From the NCBI RefSeq assembly GCF_047663525.1, contig NC_092589.1, positions 27,215,001 through 27,279,000 on the forward strand: a stretch of DNA of 64,000 bases, given 5' to 3'. Both the position numbers and the translations under genes were made by a program. Below, one piece after another: positions 12,738 through 27,100 of this stretch; positions within the stretch are counted from its first letter, which is position 1, and each line of letters begins with the position of its first letter. The notes beneath the pieces were generated by a model. That model was not told the origin of the DNA. It saw only the letters and a program-made list of their open reading frames with translations, and did no database searches. The stretch is from Anas platyrhynchos. Its lineage: Eukaryota > Chordata > Aves > Anseriformes > Anatidae.

Positions 12738-12929
12738 CTGATCAATACTGGAGTTCAATGTGGTCAGCAAAATAAACCCACGGCCTTGAACTAAGTATTG
12801 TCCCAGTGCTGCCATATGAGTTTCTTCCTCTTCATCTTCCTTGGCCTCTGCCCTCTGGACCACCGCATTGCACAGTCTATTGACATCCGTCAAAAATTCC
12901 CGTGCCAGTGAGTTACTGGCACTGCTCAT
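12738..12929 (-). CDS. LYST: LYST coding exon 1 (start codon exon, residues 1-64)
   Basis: LYST is a very large cytosolic BEACH-family protein that controls the size and fission/fusion of lysosomes and lysosome-related granules; its loss causes Chediak-Higashi syndrome. This exon carries the initiator ATG at 12929-12927, chosen because the peptide from there ([19 protein letters not shown]) closely matches the human LYST N-terminus. The ORF runs upstream of this ATG, but that part crosses a good splice acceptor (pyrimidine tract then TTACAG) just before 12936, so only seven bases of 5'UTR lie in this exon. The start has G at -3. An acidic stretch (EDEEEE, residues 31-36) follows. The exon ends with CAG for Q64 and a GTAATA donor, phase 0. 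It joins a non-coding exon more than 16 kb upstream. The family match is from memory; the splice sites are read directly. Confidence 0.95.
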
Positions 12930-12936
12930 GTCTGAG

Positions 12937-14629
12937 CTGTAATTAGAGGGAAGTACAAAAGTTAAATAGTGCAGAAAGTGCATTCCTTATGGAAAAGACG
13001 GGGGGAGAGAATGGCATTTCTTCACAATCTGTCCACTTCCGAAACATGGAAGATTTGCAGGACAGAGGATTAAATATAACAACATAAGGTAGAAAGGAAT
13101 AGGAAAGATAAACTTTGAGAATTTCAGTGAGACCTTAGCTAACAGCGGATTATTCCAAACACTTGTTCTATAAATCTAATAGGTGAATCCCATGATCCAC
13201 AGCATTCCTTCACATTGCATAAATTAAAGTTAATTACTAAATTTCACTTTAAAAAAAAGCTGGATGTGAGCTTCAATCTTCATCTGCTTCTAAAATGCAT
13301 TTAAGCTGAAAAAACACAGGGACAACAGGTAGCTATTAAACAGAATTTATAGGAAATGCATTCTTAAATGTTTTATTAGAAGACATTATTTTCTACCCTG
13401 TTATGTATTCAAGCAATATACACCTTGCTTCAAGGGAAAAAAGAAAAAGTAGTGACTTAAGATGAATGTGGGAGCTTTATAAATATAATGCTTTAGACTT
13501 AACCCCAACAGTGTTTCCCCTCAAACAAAATCAACTGAGTGGGTGGCAATCAGTAAGTACTATGTACACATAGCTGTAGAAAACTGATCAGATCACTAAT
13601 GAAGGCAAGACAAAAAAATCTGTGGTAACTATAATAACAAGAATATTTAATCCACATAAAACCCATTTAATGAATACCACAGCACATTTAACTCTTCATT
13701 TTTATGTAAACAGTTGAAGTAAAATCTTCAAAACTCAAATACTTTCATAACACCCAAGCACAGAACATCCACGAAGGGGGCCAAATGACTTAAGATCATT
13801 GAAATGTAGCAGAAAGATTAATACTGCACGATCAGGAAACATTTACATATAAGTAAGAATAAGTTAGGAAAGAACAAGTTTGTGAGTAATAATAGTAGAA
13901 ACAGCTTCTTTCAGTGGCAAGACTGAATATTTATACATACAACATTCTCAGTAACAGAAAAAATTCTTACCAGAATTACTTCACTAGCTTAATGCATTTA
14001 TCTTCTCCTTGGAAGGAAAAGTAGATATATTCCAGAAATGCCACCCTTGGTTCACCTGTTTGAAAAGCACAAAAAGCATGATACTTAATAAGCAATTTCT
14101 TTGTTTTTAGAATGCATTTTATGAGAGTTATTTATAGTTCATGAAAATTCCTTGAGTTTTGAGCTTTAAAACTCTTACGTCTACTTTTACCTTATGACTC
14201 TGTATAACCAAAATTCTGTTACAGAGAAACAAACTGGTACATGCAGGGTAAGTTAACATAATAAGGTTCATTAGTTTTGAAAATGTAAAATGTGCTAGGT
14301 ATTCAAGTTTAAACATCTTCCTCTAGAAGCAGTATCTTTTTCTTTTTTTTTTTTTAAGTGGTGACTCTCCACATACATAACACTTCAAGCACTTGCAGCT
14401 CTAGATACAAGTGATAGAGAATCCAAATTATGCATTTTCATCAGCACCTGACTGCGCATTAAACCATTTCTTTTTCTTTTGCCTTGACGGATATACAAAT
14501 CATTATTACCCTAATCATTGGAAAAGAGGTAGTTAATAGAATTGCAAGAGAACAGTATTGCATATGCTTTACTCCTTGTATCTGTAGAGCCCACTGAAGT
14601 AACGTAAGAGTTCTGTCCTCCTTACCCAC
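12937..14629 (-). other. LYST intron 1, 3' part
   Basis: AT-rich unique DNA between the CR1 fragment and the coding-exon-1 acceptor. Short open frames only; a T run lies near 14340-14356. Confidence 0.8.
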
Positions 14630-15184
14630 GCCTGACCACCGGCGAGAAGAGGCCAACCCCCAGCTCCCCACACCTTCCTTTCAGGCAGTTGCAGAGAGCA
14701 ATGAGGCCTCCGCTGAGCCTCCTTTTCTCCAGACTAAACAACCCCAGTTCCCTCAGCCGCTCCTCACAGGACTTGTGCTCCAGGCCCTTCACCAGCTTCG
14801 TAGCCCTTCTCTGGACATGCTCCAGGGCCTCGATGTCCTTCTACTGAAGGGCCCAAAGCTGAACAGAGCACCTGAGATGCAGCCTCACCAGAGCAGAGTA
14901 CAGGGGGATGATCACCTCCCTGGCACGGCTGGCTACACCATTTCTGATACAAGCCAGGATGCCGTTGGCCTTCTTGGCCACCTGGGCACACTGCTGGCTC
15001 ATGTTCAGGCAAGTGTCAGCCAACACCCCCAGATTCTTTTCCTCTGCACAGCTTTCCAGCCACTCTGCCTCAAGCCTTTAGAATTGCATGGGGTTGTTGT
15101 GGCCAAAGTGCAGGACACAGCACTTGGCCTTGTTCAATCTGATCCCATTGGCCTCTGCCCATCAATCCAACTTGTCCAGGTCCC
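14630..15184 (-). mobile_element. CR1 LINE fragment, truncated at both ends
   Basis: Read on the minus strand this is a classic CR1 3' portion. It opens with a GGACCTGGACAAG-like segment. The C-terminal part of the pol ORF follows, with recognisable pieces such as [15 protein letters not shown] and [11 protein letters not shown]. It ends with the characteristic GAGGAGCGGCTGAGGGAACTG and GGTTGTTTAGTCTGGAGAA segments. In-frame stops and indels show it is an old, dead copy. It lacks the usual 3'-terminal octamer repeats and almost all of the upstream pol gene. It lies in LYST intron 1 in the sense orientation of LYST. Boundaries are good to about 20 bases. Confidence 0.93.
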
Positions 15185-18100
15185 AAATTGATGTTTAAAC
15201 TGAACCCAATTTCTATCAGTCTTGACATTTTCAGAAGCTGCAGCTATTACCACAGACATACACAGATGAGCTGTCCAATCACACATTTACTGAAACATCC
15301 ACAAATTGGGGTGCCAATGCTGAAAGCCAATCTAAACATTAAAACCTCATTCTCTAGAAGTGATTAAGAGACAGAAATGCATTTGCCATCAGTGGGAATG
15401 TGAAAGCTCAACACCAAGAAAAGACTGAAAACACATTCAACTATAAAGGTCTCTAGGTGAGTGCTCCAAAATCACTTATAGTCCATATTTCCCATGCCAC
15501 CCCCCCCAACCCATTCCCCTTAATTCAGGGATAGAAAAGCAAAAAAAAAATAAAACATTATGGCTGTAGTAATCAGGTGGCAATTAAATTAAAACTTCAG
15601 CTTCATCATTATGATTGTGACGGAGTATGCACATTGCACAAAAGACCAGCTTCCCCAGGCAAGCTCATAGTAATTGGCCCACCTTTGAGTGCTTGGAGCA
15701 GCACATTTCAACTTAAGCCTCACAGAAAACCATCTTACCCATACAGCCAGTGTTCACAACTCATTGCAACTACAGCAATAATAGCTCAGGCAACTCATGG
15801 TTTTTGTGCACCAGACTTTATTAGAAGATGTAAAAGACACTGTTCTCCATATTTCAGTGTCCCTCTTTCAGGAACTTCACTCCCCAGGTTTTCTGCATTG
15901 CTTGCACTGTTCCATTGATTTAGCAAGATGAAATACTCTAACAAAAGGGTGAATTTTCAACATCACTATTAAGATAAAATACTCTTTTGTTAATACCAAT
16001 AGAAAAAGATATCAAGCATGCCATCTTCATGGAGAATTTCATATACAATTGCTAAGAAAGTAAAATGCTGTCATTCTAAAGCACAGAAAAAAACAGGGCT
16101 ATCATGCAGGACAAAGCACTTCTGTTTGGAAGGACTCATTTCAACAAGTGCTAGCTGCTTATTTATACCTGTTTCTTTATACCTGTTTCTTTCCCTGCAA
16201 TTCAGTCCTTAAACAGACTGACAGCACACATGTCTTTCGAAATGCAGTTTCAGATCACCTCAATGTTCAGCCTGTCTTGAAGGCAAAAAATAAAGCAAAA
16301 ACAAGAAATAATAAACAAGTTCCCAGAAAAGTTGCATGTACAGAGCCAGCCTTCTTCTCTTTTGTGTTGTTTCCTGACCAGTCATTTAAGCCCTTAAAGC
16401 ACAGCACTTTTAAAACAGACTCACTGAACAACTTGCTACACTGATGTTGTAACAAAGCAAATGCTCCACAGAGGGTTTTTTTTCTTTCCCCCAAAACCAA
16501 TAATAAATCCACCCACATCCTAACGTTTCAGCTTGCTTATCACTTTCTCTTTCTGTTGCAGATAGTGGTATACTGACACTACATCCTACACAGCATGGCA
16601 TTTCCTCTTACTCTGAGAAAGTATGCCAACTAACTTGCTCTAAGTAGGAACTACTCTACTACAGTATTTTTGTTTTAAGATGACATCTTTAATTGCTCTG
16701 ATGCCTGGTAGCATGGAAACAGACACTGTTCTAGATACCAGTAGTAAGGTAGTGTCTTAGTTTGTCTTTGGACTTCAGAGAGATTGTGTCATCAAAATAA
16801 CGTACAACACCACAAGAGAACAGCAAGAAACCTACCAAAATCTTGGTTACCCAGTGCTGTGTACAATCCTAATGGGACAGTTATGGAATATACAGTGTCA
16901 TGGCTTCACATGGCTAGCCCTGAAAAAAAATCACATTGTTCAATTCCATTCCACCCTCTAGAATATGATCCATTTTATTTGGGGTGTTCTTTATGAATTG
17001 TAACCATGTCTGAAAGGAGAAAAATCCTCAAGCATTAAAGAGAATAAATCACTTAAGCTATGAATGACCTGATATGCACATATAATCTCATCCATCTTTA
17101 TATCATCCTCAATTCAATTCATACCAGTTCTGCCCTCTAGCCCCTTAGCCCCTTCCTGTGCCAGCTCTCAGGGAATGCACTTCCTATTTAGTGTTGTGGT
17201 ATAGATCACTCTACCTGCAACTGAAACTTGTAGTTTCTCTGGACTTGATTTCATTTTTATGAAGTTGCTCATCAGTTGAGCATTTTGAAGTATAGGAATG
17301 CCTTGTACTTCAGTGGGCTTCATATCTTCAGAAGAAAATATCAAAAGCATTCTTTAAATAATTTAAACCACAACGGAACTTAAAAATAAGACCATTTGTT
17401 CAACATTGAATACCAAATCATGAATATACTAACTTAATAGCTAATTCATTAGTGCTGTATAATCTCCAACATCATTACAGTGTGAAGGAATGATGAAAAC
17501 ACAAAAAAAACTCATGGCCAGGGCTAGTATTCTGCTTGAGAGTGAACTCTGCCTTTGACTTGGCTGTGCTTTCAGCAATATATTGCCCAGAAATATCTGA
17601 AGAGTCCAGTAACACAATAAAAAGTACCAATTAGCAAATTACTATAGCAACACTGCAATGAAATACTACATTAAGTCAAATGAAATCAAAATGCTATAAC
17701 ACTAGTTCACAATTACTTTCTGTAACTGCTGTCCAACAGCTACCGCAAGGGTAAGAGACAAGGCAGAAAGTTTGGTGGTGGTCTCCAGTTCACACAAGAG
17801 CCTAAATCACTGCTCTGATAAACCCACTTCCTCTTAGGTCTTTCAGTTTTTATATTAATTTTACAGTACTAGCAAAGAACAACAACAGAAAACTACTTCA
17901 GTCTCCTGTCTCTTATGAAGTAGATATCAAAACTTGGGCAAATTGCTTGTTAGAGTAACTGCCAGTCTAAAAAGAGCATGCTACTGAGTGCTATCCAAAC
18001 AGCTGCATGGCCTGGCTGCAGTGCCTGAGTAAAGCAAAGTTACATGTACCCGAGGTGCACATGGCATGCATGAGCCACTTGTAAGCCTTTATTTCCTGCA

Positions 18101-21100
18101 GCCCACTGTTATTTTCAATAAAAGCCATCTTGTATAAAGGGTTATATGCTTTTAGCCCTGTTTTACATGGCAGTAAAGAAGTGATAGCCTTGTTTGTAAG
18201 AAAAAAATAAACTTACGAGAAATTACTTTATGGGCTATTCAAACAGGAGTAGAATGTTTGGCACAGGCAGCTGTTAATTTGTTTACCTTCTCTTGTTTTC
18301 TATTCCAGATAAGAGACAAACGTTGACTAAGCTTTACACAAAAGCATGGCTGTGAGTCCTTTTGAGAACAGGGTACAATGAAGTTGCATTGTCAGGAGGT
18401 ATGAAAATTAACACTTGGAAAAATGCTATTTATGTAAGTCATTGTACAATGCAGTTATTTTTGGCCTCATTCTAAAACTGGAACTGTTTTACTCACTCTG
18501 GAATAAAACATATGGGAATGAGTCACTACTGGCCAATAAAAGCTGTATTTACATTGTACTCATTCCATTCAGTAAATAATTGTCCCGGTCTTCTTACCTC
18601 CACTAAGCACTTTCACTTTGTAGAATATGCTTGTGACCTCTTCCATGATTCTAACATTAACGTGATTATATTAAAAATGATTTTCAGGTTTACTTTGGAG
18701 TTAAACTTTAAATTTAAGCTCTGTTTTTTTTCTTAGCAGGGACAACAGGTATGATGAAGAGCACCAGCATATCACTGACAGAGACACTAACAGGCTTATG
18801 CAATTGTAACACACACAGCCAGGTTTATTACAGAAACTGTTTATCTTAATAGCAGCAGACAGCAAATTTGACCCCTTGGTGGGGAAATGCAAGTAAAGTT
18901 TGAAGGTAATGTATTGGAGAAATTAGCATTCTTCCTTTTTTTCTTTTGATATTTAGAACTTTAAACAGGCTAGAATTGAATACCCAACCAGCACTGTCAA
19001 AACAGGCTATGCAGCAGGAGCAATATGCAGTCCCTTAAGAAAACAGCACCTGTAATTCAAGCAACGCATCAACAGAAAACTTGAGAGGCTTCCATTTTCC
19101 TGCCTTGTTTTACAAACGCAAGGCAATCAGCCAGAAGCGTAGCTTAAAAACAGGCAGCGAACATTTGCTAACCATCCAACAACACTGATATTCAAAAACA
19201 AGAGCAAACAAGTGAAAACAAGACAGCTCAAGTACAGCTCACTCTCAAAACAGACATACCACACAAGGCTCTAGCTCTGCAGAAGACCTCCTGCTTACTC
19301 CTTATTTCCAGCCACTTCCTGCTCTCACTTAGTAGCTATTTGGGGTGGGGTCACAAAAGCAGACAAACCACTAAAATATATTAAGGCAGCATTGTTCCAG
19401 CCGTTAAGCTGCACATGAAAACCAGCTTCGTAATATACAGAAGCTATCATAAGACTGCAGGTAGATATCAATTTCCTTGGCATGGTTTGATGCCTGGCAG
19501 TCCTTTATTTCATTAAGGACTTCACTAACTGGCTTTCAGTCTTCTGCAAAATCTACTAGACCACTAATATTGCCAAAGAAGTCATTCAGACTCTCTCCCC
19601 AGGATAAAGAAAAAAATGAAGAAATGTTTAGTATACTTGGAACAATAATATACAGTCTTCTTCACTAACCAGGGAAAAGCACATCAAGTTCATAACACAA
19701 TAAACAAGCATTACTTCAATAAACACTGTAAGGTATGCTGAGATCTTCAGAGCAATAGCCCTGCTGTATACACAAGTGTGTTTGTGCATGTATAATCTTA
19801 GCACTGCTGCTTTCACTTGAAGTCAGATGCGTTTGCAGCTCCCTTCTCACTTACGTGGGATGCTCGCCTTGAAACACCACCACAAGACAAAGCCCTACTT
19901 CTACAAGCACCTTAAGCCTCCTATAAAATGTAGTCTACTTATGTTCTGCTACCTAGATATTAAAATCAAATTTAAGCAGTGAAGCTCAGTGTTTACACAA
20001 CCAGGGAATTAAATTTCTACTACTAAGTGGATGTGAAAGCACTTCATCTTACACTGAAAAAAAAAGCTCAGAATTTTAGGGAATTACAATATCTGTGCTC
20101 TCTGAAAGAAACAGTACATAAATAAAAATGCTTCTTTTAATATGGAGTCCAGTCAGCTATCCATGTCACAGTGCTTCCTAAATGAGTCATTTCTGTTGTT
20201 TAACAGATTTACCAAGGAAAAAGACAATTAAGATCAGACAAATGCTACGCTAAATTCAGCCAAACTAAGGAAATGGGCACTTTACAAAATACCTACCACA
20301 TACGTATAGACAAGTCAGAAAACCTTTAATCAGCACTGTACCTAAGGCTATAGGTACCTAGAGATATATGAAAAGACATTAGATGTCCAGGCAAGTCAAC
20401 TCCTCAGTTTCAGAAATGTCATTCTTCTGATTTGGATCCAGATCTATGGAACACCACACGATGTGAGGAAGTAAAGACAAACAAAAAGCCATTCCTTATC
20501 CCCAAATCATCATTTGCCATATATTTTCATGCCTTAGTGGTTTAGTGGTGGAGTGGTGGTTTTTTTTTGGGGGGGGGGGGGGGGGGGGGGGGGGGAGTAG
20601 AGGGAGAGGTTGGTAGTTTCAACAGTTGGGAAAAATTATACTCACAGATAACTTTGGGCACAAAATTTGTTTCAGATTAAACTCCAGCAAATGCAGTTTA
20701 AGTTACTTCTACAAAACTATGCTAACCAAGTAAGGTATAATCCAGTTTCTTGGATACATTCTGACTTGTAGCGCTCTGTCCAACAAGACTATTTCTGGGA
20801 TCTCAAAAATCTTCAGCACAATTATTTGTAACAGCACCTCTGAATGAATAATAGAAGCACAAATCAAAGTGGTGTAACAGATCAATACACACACAATACT
20901 CTTGTTTACATAGAAAAAACACTTTCTTCATGAATTTCTGAAGTACAACTTTACAACACTACTTCCATTCTACAAACTGTAATTTACATCCTTAGCATTT
21001 TCGCTGCATACATTTTGCTATGTATCAGTCCCCTGAGCAGAAAACCTACTAATGGCCATGAAAAGCATCAGCTTGTTCTATCAGCTCAAAACAACCGGTT

Positions 21101-24100
21101 TCTAATTAATTAGCTGCCAGTGACTATAAAAGGATTGTAGCTACAAGCTGCACATAGGGGACTGGAAATCAAGCCAAGAACAACAGTGAGGTATAATAAA
21201 TTGCTCTAGAGGAGGTTGCACAACCAGGGAGAACCAAAAACAAAAGAGAACTTGGCAAGAAAATAGCAGGTGATAAGGGATCTGGGTCCCCAGAAAGGAA
21301 GCCAGCTCACATGCAACCTAAATGCAGACTTGTCCACATACAAGCAATGCACCAGAAATACACAAACTGCATGGTCAGACCTCTAAAACATCAACAAATA
21401 GAACTCCAAAGGTTAAATATCATGACCATTAAAATAAAAAAATCTGAAATCCACCATGATGAAACTACTGGGAAACTTCGGATTTCAGCTATTGTCCTAG
21501 TCTACTCGTGCCTCCTGTACAAGGGTACGGCAGAGGCCAAGCCTGTTATTCAAACCCAGCCCTCACGTTTTCTAAAGCATGCTAACTTACCCCACTTGTC
21601 TTAGTTCCTCCTGTGTGTTAGTTGTCTTCTCTGCCACCACATCTGCAAGCTAACACCTCCTGGAGCCCAGGAAACAGCTTCCCATGTCTTCCATGAAATT
21701 CCTTGCATAGTTCCTTATAGTACATTTAGTTAATTGTTCTTTGTCAGGGGAGTCATTTTTAAAAACCATCTCATTAAGGCCAATCCAGTGAATTTTGATG
21801 CATCACACGCTACTGAAGTGTTCACAGCAGTGAAACACAAACAAGCCTCTTTTAAATAAGATTTAACTCAAGCTACAGCATCTTACCCAACTTGACTGAA
21901 GCATTCATGTCATAATTTGTTGTTCATTTTCAAGTCTACTTCCAAAAATCTGCATTATCTGTTTAACTCATAACAGAACTTTTACAAGTAGAGTTTATTA
22001 TGTTGCTTTAACTTCAACATAGAGTGAATGTTGAACTTCAGACATATGGCACCTGCAAATCTTACTCACACTTAATATTTACTCTTTGGGAAGTACTATA
22101 ATCTTGGATACTAGGATTAAGTATCAGCTCTCCATTTGTAGAACATATCCAAAACAGATTATATTCACCATCATGTAAGAATGGGGAAAGGAAAATCTGT
22201 TGGTAGAAAAGTGACACGCTTTAGTATTTCAGTTTTGTCTTGTCACGGGTTTTCCGCCCATAAAATACCTACCTGACATATATGACCCTTACTTGGAAAA
22301 AATACTGGATAAGATTAAGCACCCTTAGTGTAAGATTTTTAGAAGCAATTCGTGTAATGAGGAGCTATGTAAGCTGCCATAATGGAACGGAGCAGTGCAA
22401 TGCTAACTGTGCTAAAAAGAAGGCATCAGAGATTATTAAGTGATCAGTGCAAGGAAAAGTTTTTCTTGCTGAAATTCAGCAGGTTGTGATCAGGTCCTGC
22501 CTTGAGCTACAAAGATCTGTATCCTTTTACAAGTTAGAAGATCAGCAACTGTTTCCCCCTTTTGAGTCCAAATGAAATACTGCTGAGACAGTAAACAGCA
22601 AAGAATCCCTCAGCTTATCTGCATATCACAAGTGCTTTGAGACAGCTTCTCAACTCAACATGGAATTTTGTTTAGTCATCAACCAATCTGAAACACCTGG
22701 GCATGCAATCTTGGTAAGCCTGCAATCAGGTTAGAGAAGATGAGTCATCTGGCAGATAAAAGTACAGCACTGATGAAAGACAGGTTCCCAAACAACTACC
22801 TACACGCAAGTCACGCATTAACACTGTACATAGTATATGCCAAGCATAAGTTATGCTTAGCTTGTGGTTTTATACTAAGCAAAACAGTAACTATAGCCAC
22901 CTTGTCAGCCACGTTATATGCATTCCAGTTCATTTAATTTTACATATTTCAGACCAGCACATGCAGGTGCTGAGGATAAACATTCCTTAGAGTAGGCACG
23001 GTGAACGCTGTAGGTTTTCAGAGATAATCACTGCTACATTAATTGTGTTAAAAACAAGCATGCTTGCAGTCACGGAGACTGGCTAAAATGCTCCAACAAA
23101 GAACACTACCATGCTGTTACCAATAGCATGAAAATACTTGAGACAAGCTTGGCTATCACAATTAAAGACAAGAACCTGTTCAGGATCTTATCTCAAGTGC
23201 CAGAAGACAATGTTTGTAAGGAGCACATGGTACTACAGAAAGGAACTGAGACATACACCAACGCAAGACAGAACTTATTTAGAAAAATAAACTACAAAAG
23301 ACTACTAAGTTACTTTAAAAGAAAACCAGAGGATGAAGAACTTCAGTAAAACATTCAGAAGTGAAAAGGCTGAAGTTGTGAGGCTACCAAATAACCCATG
23401 TCTGGAACACTTAGTATTAGCAAGTTCTTCACCAAATTAAAAGTTAAACAAATACTCCAAAATGTGTTCTTCCAAGCTTTGTATTTGATAAACACCTCCA
23501 AAGAGACAAGAGAACAAGTCTTGACAGCTGTGGTTGCGCAGTGGTGACTAACTTGGAAGATGAAGATTACATTCCACTCTAGCAACAGAAACAGTCTACT
23601 ACAGAGGTCAAGTCGGAAGTTCAGGACTCCTCCAGCAGAAAGCTCATGGCAATGAGCCCCTGCAAAGCTAACCTGACTTGGAGAAGACCCTCCTGCGTTA
23701 TTTGGCTGTACAGCAGATACTGTGGTCTCCAGTACAAGCAGGGAAAAATGCTACAGTTGTGACCATATCGCAAGTAACAGAACACACTGCATCTACCTGG
23801 AGATGATTTTAAACAACAAATGTCACCTTGACACAAATCAAAGCATGATGTGGAAGACCATGCACGCTTCTCTGTAACCTGTGAGATTATACATTTTGAT
23901 TGCACCAAAATACCAGAGATGGAAGAGGCAGAAAGTTGAGCAGTATCTTGAGGCACTCTTGCTGAAGCAATGAGTAAAGGCTGTTCCTGAAACTGAAAGC
24001 TTGTTAATCAAAGGACTAGAACAAGAAAGCAAAGCACTGAAAATAAACTTTGACATTGTGTCTAAAGTACTCACCAAGAGCAGTTAAATAAGAGAAGATG

Positions 24101-27100
24101 GTCAATGATCGGAGTTAAAGAGGTCATTAATGTGCCGAAGACACTCTGCTTCTGGGATTTTAAAACTGGTCTGTGAAAATCCATATTTTGAAAAAACGTA
24201 TGAAATCCATATTTTCCAGTAGTAATCACATGGGGACAAGACAGAGGGTAGCAATTCTGAAGCTAATATAAGAAAACAGCATTTCCCAGAATATTTAGTC
24301 TCACACACTTGTTCCAGTTAAGCTCAGTGTGCCAGCTTCTTTGCAAAGCACAAGCAGCATCAGTTGCTTCTGGGGGCCTGACCCTGTACCTCTCCCCGGC
24401 TTTATAACAAAGGGACATGAACTGGCCTGTGAACACCCTTGCCTAACCAGCAAGAGAATCACAGCCAGGAGGAGTCACACAACATCTCACTTCAGGTAAC
24501 TTTTCTCCACTGGAAATGCAAGTTGGGAACAAATAGGATTTTTGTTTTATTCTTGACATTCAAAAAGCACTCAAAAATTAGTCAAGCACTGCAACAAAGA
24601 AACTATAATCAATGATTTCACTTCACTTCGTATAATAATGACTAAGTGTAAAGTTTCCCAATATACCTACTAGCAAATAGACGTATTTAAGAAGACTCTG
24701 AAACACCCTAGGAAACCATAAAGCTATTCAAAATACTGAAGACCGTCAAACTTTAACATGTCCCCCAAACTACAGACACCTATTACATGTACAGACAAAC
24801 AAGACTTTAAACTGTTCTGACAGTTTGGAAAGAGAATGAAGTATGCCAGATGAAAACTAGATGTACAGTGTAGCAGTATTTTTGGTAACCAGATGTCACA
24901 TGCATTTTCTTTTTTTCTGCAAATGCCAGGGATTTAACAGGACCCTTATAATGAAAGTGACTTTAGTGTTACAAAATAATTTAAGTTTTTAAAATAGTTT
25001 CTAATAAATTTAGACCATCTTCTGGAGCCAAAAACACTCATGTAGAATTTCACCTAGATATCCAGATGTGTAAGTTCTCCTTTGATTTTTCATTATTTGA
25101 ACTATAAATCTAGAGTGAAACTATACTCTTCTTCCTTAGAACTGAGAGATGCAGCTAATGCAAAAGTACAAATGTACATCAGGTAGCTTACACATTAGGT
25201 TTTATAGTATGACACTTTTGTTTCATTTTCACTAAAGCAAGCCATAAGAACATTTGCCCTTAACTTGAGGTTAGGATTGTTAGCCTCTTTCATCTTCCAT
25301 TAGAAATAGGACAGGAAATTGATACTTTTTTTATACATTAAGTCTATTTCAGTATCAATTACTGACTCAGAAAGCTACACAAAGCAACTCCTGAAATATA
25401 ACAAAAGTTTGTTGTACTTATATTGATTCCTGCAATCCTACAAATTCACAAAAATATTTCCTTAAATCTTAATATTTTCCTTGCTAATTCACTTTTTTCC
25501 AGAATTATGACACCAACTATTCATCCCTTCACAGTGCCATTTCTATCATTCATTCCTCATCTGGTTAGTATAGTAAGACTTAACCTTAGTGTTGATTACC
25601 AAGGTTAACAGATCTAGTTAGATGTTTTGCCATTCATCCACCTCAAGAACATAAATCTTCAGGAGATGAGTCCACAATACTAGAGAGGAATGCATAAAGC
25701 AAGTCCTTTGCTGAAATAGAATTGTACAAAATGAGAAGTTTTAATGTGAGCACTACCTGACAATTCCCTTTGACGTTCTACCTTCCCAGTTTTCTCTTAG
25801 GAAAGCAGACAGGCTTCTTTCTACAGCTAGAAGCCCAAAGAACCAGGCGCCCACCCACTCCTAGTGCTTCATGCACACATACTTTCCCTCAGAGCACGGT
25901 GAGGCATGTAACTGCAGTCAAGAAGCTCACCTGGGGGTGGAGGAAAAGAGGGAAAAGCATAAGTAAGTGTGGGGATTAACTGAGATTGTTAGAATGGCTG
26001 AGCAACCACCTGACACAGACACAGCCCTGTAGACAACAGCCTTCCAGCACCGCTCACTGCTTTTGCCCCCGCATCTCCACTACCCCACGCTCCAGGTTAT
26101 CAAAGCGCAGGCCAGTTCTTTCACAGGGCACCAGGAAGTGATTCTTGGAGTGCCTCCACTCCACGTGGCTCAAAGCGCTGTTCAAACAAGAGCTGCAGAC
26201 TTCTGGGGCTTGCCTCCTGCAGAGAACTACACAAGTTCAAAAGTGCAGAAGACAACGGTTTTAGTGCTTACGTACCACATTGCCTGTGCAAAATCACACC
26301 CACAGTAGCAGCAGACAGTAGTGAGCTATGTACAGGGAGGCCGAGGGCCAAGAAGTCTGAGAAGCAGAGCACAGACACAGAAGATGACAGATGAAACACG
26401 CAGTGGTGACTTCAAAAGACCTACTGTAACTTCAATATCCAGGAACCAAAATGTAACAGCTGGTTCAGCAGGTATCAAGAAATAGTACTATTCCAAGACT
26501 CCACTGCATGAACTACAGCATTCAACCCCTTCAACACACAGAAGCTGATTGTGTTAAATTGTTCTGCTTTGCACTCACCCTCAGCATTGGATTTGAGCTG
26601 TCTACCTGCAGAGCACAGCACTCTACAAGTCACACTAGCAAGACCCTTGACTCTACCCTGATAGTTAGTACCAAAGCCTAGCTTCCCAGAAAGATGGGAT
26701 TTTGATCAGACCCCAGGCTGCAAGCATAAGCCATTAGAGCTGACAGTTATAGCAAGAAAAACCTCTTCCACCAAGACTCCATATGACATGCTTTTCCCTT
26801 TTCCCTTCCCCTTCACACATCCAGCATTGCTTCTGCACACTGTTTTATCTGGAGGCAAGACAATCACTAATGAACTAATTTCAACATGTCACTGAAAGGC
26901 ATGCTGAAATGCAGCGTCTGAATGAGAAGTGAAGGAGAAAAAAAGTCTCAATCTACGAAACACCACAGTGCTATATTGGTTCCTCCTGAGTTACCTCAGC
27001 AGCTGAAGCAGATATCCTGCTCTAAGGGGGAGCCCCCACTTCCTGAGGAGCAGCTCCCTGCTAGTGAGGCGTGGCTATTCCTGCCCAGCAATCCTTCCTC

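Noticed and set aside
14775-15191. 138-codon plus-strand frame
   Set aside because: Antisense reading of the degenerate CR1 fragment, not a gene.
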